The notes under the pieces: model-generated
What the model was told of the DNA's origin: nothing
The model's database searches: none
Seen by the model: only the letters and a program-made list of their open reading frames with translations
Assembly: GCA_947426265.1 (NCBI GenBank)
Contig: CANEDJ010000021.1
Location: forward strand, 1-24,082
Source of the DNA: MGBC102946 sp022793145
GTDB lineage: Bacteria > Bacillota_I > Bacilli_A > RF39 > UBA660
Length of the DNA: 24,082 nt
Reading direction: 5' to 3'
Part shown: positions 21,171 to 24,082 of the stretch, piece by piece
Position numbering within the stretch: position 1 is the stretch's first letter
How the letters are laid out: the number at the start of each line of letters is the position of its first letter
Translations under genes and position numbers: made by a program

Positions 21171-21663
21171 TTTTGATGGAGTAATCATGGATACCAATCG
21201 AGTAACATATGATATGTTAGATCGATTAGAAGTGGATAAAACAGATAGTGAAAAAATGAGTGAATTTTATTCTAATTTAAACTGGAAAAAAATTCTTTCA
21301 TTAACACCAATTATTAATGATGCATTTGGGTGTATGAAAAAACTTTATGCATCAGGAAAGTGTAATCTTGCCATTTTAACACATGTAAATTCTGTAGATG
21401 AAGCAATTGCGAAAATTAATTTCATTCGAAAATATATGAAAGATGTAACAATTATTCCTGTACCAAGAGAGCTTTCTAAAACAAAAATGTGTTCTACTAA
21501 AGATTCAATTTTAATTGATGATTATTCAGGAAATTTAATAGAATGGGAAAAAGAAGGCGGAATAGGAGTTCAATTCTCTACAGATTTAAGTAAAGACAAA
21601 GGATTTCCTGTCATAGACAAATTGGATTGTATTTTAGATATGAAATTTGCTGAAAAGGAGTAA
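21151..21663 (+). CDS. HAD phosphatase, 5'(3')-deoxyribonucleotidase (NT5C)-like
   Basis: 170 residues. HAD motif 1 is IDFDGVIMDT (nucleophile D7, acid D9). Motif 2 is LAILTHV. Motif 4 is SILIDDYSGNLIEWEKEGG. The spacing, the small cap and the LIDD-N--W---GG block fit the NT5C type, which removes phosphate from deoxynucleoside monophosphates. The ATG at 21151 has AGGGAGGAAAAT upstream and lies inside the end of the HD gene, so the two are probably translated together. A terminator follows. Confidence 0.82.
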   Translation: MKNIYIDFDGVIMDTNRVTYDMLDRLEVDKTDSEKMSEFYSNLNWKKILSLTPIINDAFGCMKKLYASGKCNLAILTHVNSVDEAIAKINFIRKYMKDVTIIPVPRELSKTKMCSTKDSILIDDYSGNLIEWEKEGGIGVQFSTDLSKDKGFPVIDKLDCILDMKFAEKE

Positions 21664-21677
21664 ATCTTCTTTTTTTT
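21653..21677 (+). terminator. Intrinsic terminator after the HAD gene
   Basis: AAAAGGAG (21653-21660), loop TAAAT, CTTCTTTT (21666-21673, one G-U pair), then more T to 21677. The TAA stop is in the loop. Confidence 0.55.
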
Positions 21678-21689
21678 AAGGGTGATAGT

Positions 21690-22629
21690 ATGAAAAAATG
21701 TGCGGTAATTTATAATCCAAAAAGTGGAAAGCGAAAAAATAAGAAAGATTTCTTAAAAATAATAGAAAAGACTTTAAATAGTTACTGCTATGAGGTTGTC
21801 TTTTTTAAAACATCAAAGCAGGGAGATGCTACTACTATAGTATTTAACTTGGATGATGACTATTCTTTGGTTATTATTGCAGGAGGAGATGGGACCTTAA
21901 ATGAAGGAATAACAGGAAATTTAATGCGCGAAAAAAAGCTTTTGTTAGCAAGTCTTCCTATAGGAACTACCAATGATGTTGGATCTATGTATGGATATAC
22001 GAAAAATTACAAAAAGGATTTAGAATTGCTTTTAAATGGAACAATAAAAAGAATTGATACTTGTTCTTTAAACTCGAAACCTTTTGTTTATGTTGCCTGT
22101 CTTGGAAATTATGTAGATGTTTCTTATGCAACTCCTAGAAAACTAAAAGAAAAATTTGGAAAATTTGCCTATATATTGTATGGAATGAAAAGAATATGTA
22201 GTAAATTAAAGCAATATTCTATTGAATATGAAATAGATAGATGGTCAAAAAAAAGAAGGTGATTTTTCCTTTCTATTTATCACAAATAGTAATCGTATAG
22301 CAGGCTTAGAACATCTTTATAAAAATGTGAAATTGAATGATAATATGTTTGAAGTCGCATTTTGTAAAGCGAGAACAAAAAGAGAATTAATTAAAATGAT
22401 ACCTGCATTATTAACTCCTGTAGTAAAAAGGGTTCCTAATATTATATATTATCGTACAAATAAGTTAACCATAAAATTGAAGCATAGGATAGACGAATCT
22501 TGGTGTCTAGATGGAGAAGAATATGCTACAACGGAAAAAATTTTTCGTTTTCATGTTCAAAAAGAAATTGAAATGTTGGTTCCAAAAAAGAATGTTCAAA
22601 AATTGTTTAAAGAGGAGAGTGAAATATGA
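21690..22629 (+). pseudogene. Diacylglycerol kinase-family lipid kinase, split by a frameshift in an A8 run
   Basis: Two frames make one protein of ~312 residues. The first (21690-22262) has the kinase signatures KKCAVIYNPKSGKRKNKKDF, IIAGGDGTLNEGI and SLPIGTTNDVG. The second continues from ~22255 as EGDFSFLFITNSNRIAG and LNDNMFEVAFCKARTKREL, ending LDGEEYATTEKIFRFHVQKE. The break is in eight As (22247-22254); seven would read RWSKKEGDF and restore the frame. DagK-type enzymes phosphorylate diacylglycerol using ATP, recycling lipid head-group waste. ATG 21690 follows GGGTGAT. The end overlaps murI by the ATGA at 22626-22629. It could be a sequencing error, a recent inactivation or slippage. 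Confidence 0.82.
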
Positions 22630-23351
22630 AAATTGGTGTATTTGATTCAGGAATAGGTGGATTAAACGTTTTAAAAGAATTGATCAATCAATATCCCAAA
22701 TTAGAATATCTTTATTATGGGGATACCTTTTATTTACCATATGGAGAAAAAAGCAAAGAAGAATTGATAAAATTAGGTGTTAGAATTATCCGCTTTTTTG
22801 AAGAAAATCATGTTGATAGAATTGTGATAGCATGTGGTACATGCAGTAGTTTGGTAGATGAATATCAAAAATATACAAAAATTCCAATTGACAATGTGAT
22901 TGATCCTACCGTAGAATATGTAAAAAAGTATTATCAAAAAGTTGCTTTGCTTGCAACGCCAGCAACAATAAAAAATGGTATTTTTGAAAGAAAGTTAAAA
23001 CAAGAAGGAATTGAAGTCTATCCTTTAAGCTGTCCAAGTTTTGTACCTTATTTAGAAGGTTTATCAGAACAACTAGACATAGAAAAAGAACTAAAATCAC
23101 TTCAGAATAATGAATATGAAGCTGCCATTTTAGGTTGTACTCATTATCCATTATTAAAAGAAGAAATAGAAAAGATTTTATCAGTTCCTACTATTGATAT
23201 GGGAAAAGTATTCAGTGAAAAGATAGAATTAAAGGAATCAAATGCTTCTTTAACTGTTTATATGAGTAAAGTGACTCCTCTTTTAGAACAAAATGTAAAT
23301 AAAATTTTAGAAAAAGACATTCCATTAATAGAAAAGAATTTACCAGTATAA
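22626..23351 (+). CDS. murI: Glutamate racemase
   Basis: 241 residues. It makes D-glutamate for peptidoglycan. Signatures: FDSGIGGLNVLKEL (D7), YYGDTFYLPYGEKS, the first catalytic Cys in VIACGTCSS (C70), and the second in ILGCTHYPLL (C171). The first loop is normally ACNTAS; here the conserved Asn is Gly and the Ala is Cys. Both catalytic cysteines remain, so activity is likely. The start overlaps the lipid-kinase stop, with GAGGAG upstream, so the two are probably translated together. Confidence 0.92.
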   Translation: MKIGVFDSGIGGLNVLKELINQYPKLEYLYYGDTFYLPYGEKSKEELIKLGVRIIRFFEENHVDRIVIACGTCSSLVDEYQKYTKIPIDNVIDPTVEYVKKYYQKVALLATPATIKNGIFERKLKQEGIEVYPLSCPSFVPYLEGLSEQLDIEKELKSLQNNEYEAAILGCTHYPLLKEEIEKILSVPTIDMGKVFSEKIELKESNASLTVYMSKVTPLLEQNVNKILEKDIPLIEKNLPV

Positions 23352-23387
23352 ATCACTTTATAGTAGAAATACTAAATATGGTGATTT
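23350..23387 (+). promoter_or_regulatory. Nested hairpin covering the ribosome site of the deacetylase gene
   Basis: AAATCAC (23350-23356) can pair with GTGATTT (23381-23387), which contains most of the ribosome site GGTGAT. Inside is a hairpin TAGTA-GAAA-TACTA (23361-23374). In RNA this would hide the ribosome site. Because T5 follows, it could also act as a weak terminator after murI. Confidence 0.35.
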
Positions 23388-23389
23388 TT

Positions 23390-24082
23390 ATGAAAAAATG
23401 GGTAACTCTTTTCTTTTTTTGTTGGTGTATGATTGGTTGCATGCATGTTCCAACAATGATGAATTTTGAAGGGAAAGATAGAAAAGAACTAGAAAATTTT
23501 GTTAGTGATTACCATCTAGAAATAGAAGTAGAAGAAGTATATAGTGAAAAACAGGTTGGAACGATTTTAGAACAATATCCTAAAAGTGGGAAAATAAGAA
23601 AAAATGAAAAAATGAAAATTGTAGTTTCAAAAGGAATTGATTATGAAGGTTTAAAAATAAATGAATTAGGAGATGTACCTATTATGATGTATCATGGAAT
23701 TTGGGATATGGAAAATAATGACACAGACGATAAGAACGGAAATGTTGACAATTATGGTTATCAAAGAACGAGTGAAGCCTTTAGAAAGGATTTAGAATTT
23801 TATTATAAGGAAGGATATCGCATGATACGCTTATCTGATTTTGTTCATGGAAAAATTGATGTAGAATTAGGAAAAAGTCCTATTATTTTAACTTTTGATG
23901 ATGGAAAACATAATATTTCTGTTTCAAAAAGTGAACAGGGAGAACTTATAGTTGATTCTCATTCAGCTGTTGGAATATTAGAAGAATTTAAAAAGAAGTA
24001 TCCTGATTTTAAAGTAACAGCAACATTTTTTTTAAATGGGAGGGTCGTTGACGGGGACTATAGGGTCGACCGCATGAAGTGG
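23390..24082 (+). CDS. Lipoprotein with a PASTA domain and polysaccharide deacetylase (NodB) domain, cut by the window end
   Basis: 231 residues visible, open at the window edge. A signal peptide ends in a lipobox, MIGC, with C17 as the lipid-modified residue. Then comes one PASTA-like unit (VPTMMNFEGKDRKELENFV, VGTILEQYPKSGKI, KIVVSKG). Next is the start of a NodB-type deacetylase: VPIMMYHGIWD, then SPIILTFDDG (metal-binding D170-D171) and KVTATFFLNG. Such proteins deacetylate cell-wall or surface glycans; PASTA domains bind peptidoglycan. An acidic insert, NDTDDKNGNVDNYG, could bind calcium. The ATG follows GGTGA. The last ~15 codons (after FFLNG) use GC-rich codons unlike the rest and may not belong to this genome. 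Confidence 0.82.
   Translation, partial: MKKWVTLFFFCWCMIGCMHVPTMMNFEGKDRKELENFVSDYHLEIEVEEVYSEKQVGTILEQYPKSGKIRKNEKMKIVVSKGIDYEGLKINELGDVPIMMYHGIWDMENNDTDDKNGNVDNYGYQRTSEAFRKDLEFYYKEGYRMIRLSDFVHGKIDVELGKSPIILTFDDGKHNISVSKSEQGELIVDSHSAVGILEEFKKKYPDFKVTATFFLNGRVVDGDYRVDRMKW

Overview
The window is very A+T-rich, gene-dense DNA from a low-GC Gram-positive bacterium that uses the standard code (TGA is a stop). Housekeeping genes are Bacillus-like: divergent rpsT/gpr, nfo next to a YqfT-like gene, sod next to a PBP2 gene, and infC-rpmI-rplT behind an L20-type leader. A germination protease (gpr) and two tandem Spo0A boxes in front of a sporulation-type sensor kinase indicate an endospore former. 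I place it only as an uncultured, gut-like member of the Bacilli/Erysipelotrichia; the sequence does not settle the genus.

Layout. 60-3525: a large two-HD-domain protein converging with a RodA-type SEDS protein. 3665-5306: a membrane-anchored EIIB-like domain without its catalytic Cys, then a sensor kinase. 5349-7152, minus strand: a frame-disrupted N/G/P-rich gene, a secreted transglutaminase-like protein and rpsT. 7259-8290: gpr. 8287-11870: a compact operon with its own promoter and terminator. It holds three paralogous proteins of unknown family, two with a Cys-His-Asp set and one degenerate, around a PurA/PurZ-like synthetase whose catalytic Asp is Ser. This is the best candidate for an undescribed system. 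11935-13100: nfo converging with a DUF2624-like gene. 13184-16803: sod, PBP2, rpmG, a 59-residue gene and efp. 16888-17503: two small unknown genes. 17524-19067: the translation operon infC-rpmI-rplT, with IF3 starting at ATC and L20 carrying an extra Rho-N/SAP-like tail. 19165-22629: an unknown protein, a second HD protein paralogous to the C-terminal domain of the first, a NT5C-like HAD phosphatase and a frameshifted diacylglycerol kinase. 22626-24082: murI and a PASTA plus polysaccharide-deacetylase lipoprotein cut by the window end.

Two themes run through the window: elongation-type cell-wall synthesis (RodA, PBP2, MurI, deacetylase) and translation (S20, L33, EF-P, IF3, L35, L20). Three genes carry what look like single-base indels in short homopolymer runs (CCC, GGG, A8), so sequence error is as likely as true gene decay. 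The last 45 bases jump to about 62% G+C and may be an assembly junction. I saw no tRNA or rRNA genes, CRISPR array, insertion sequence or integrase. No gene-free stretch exceeds 300 bases.
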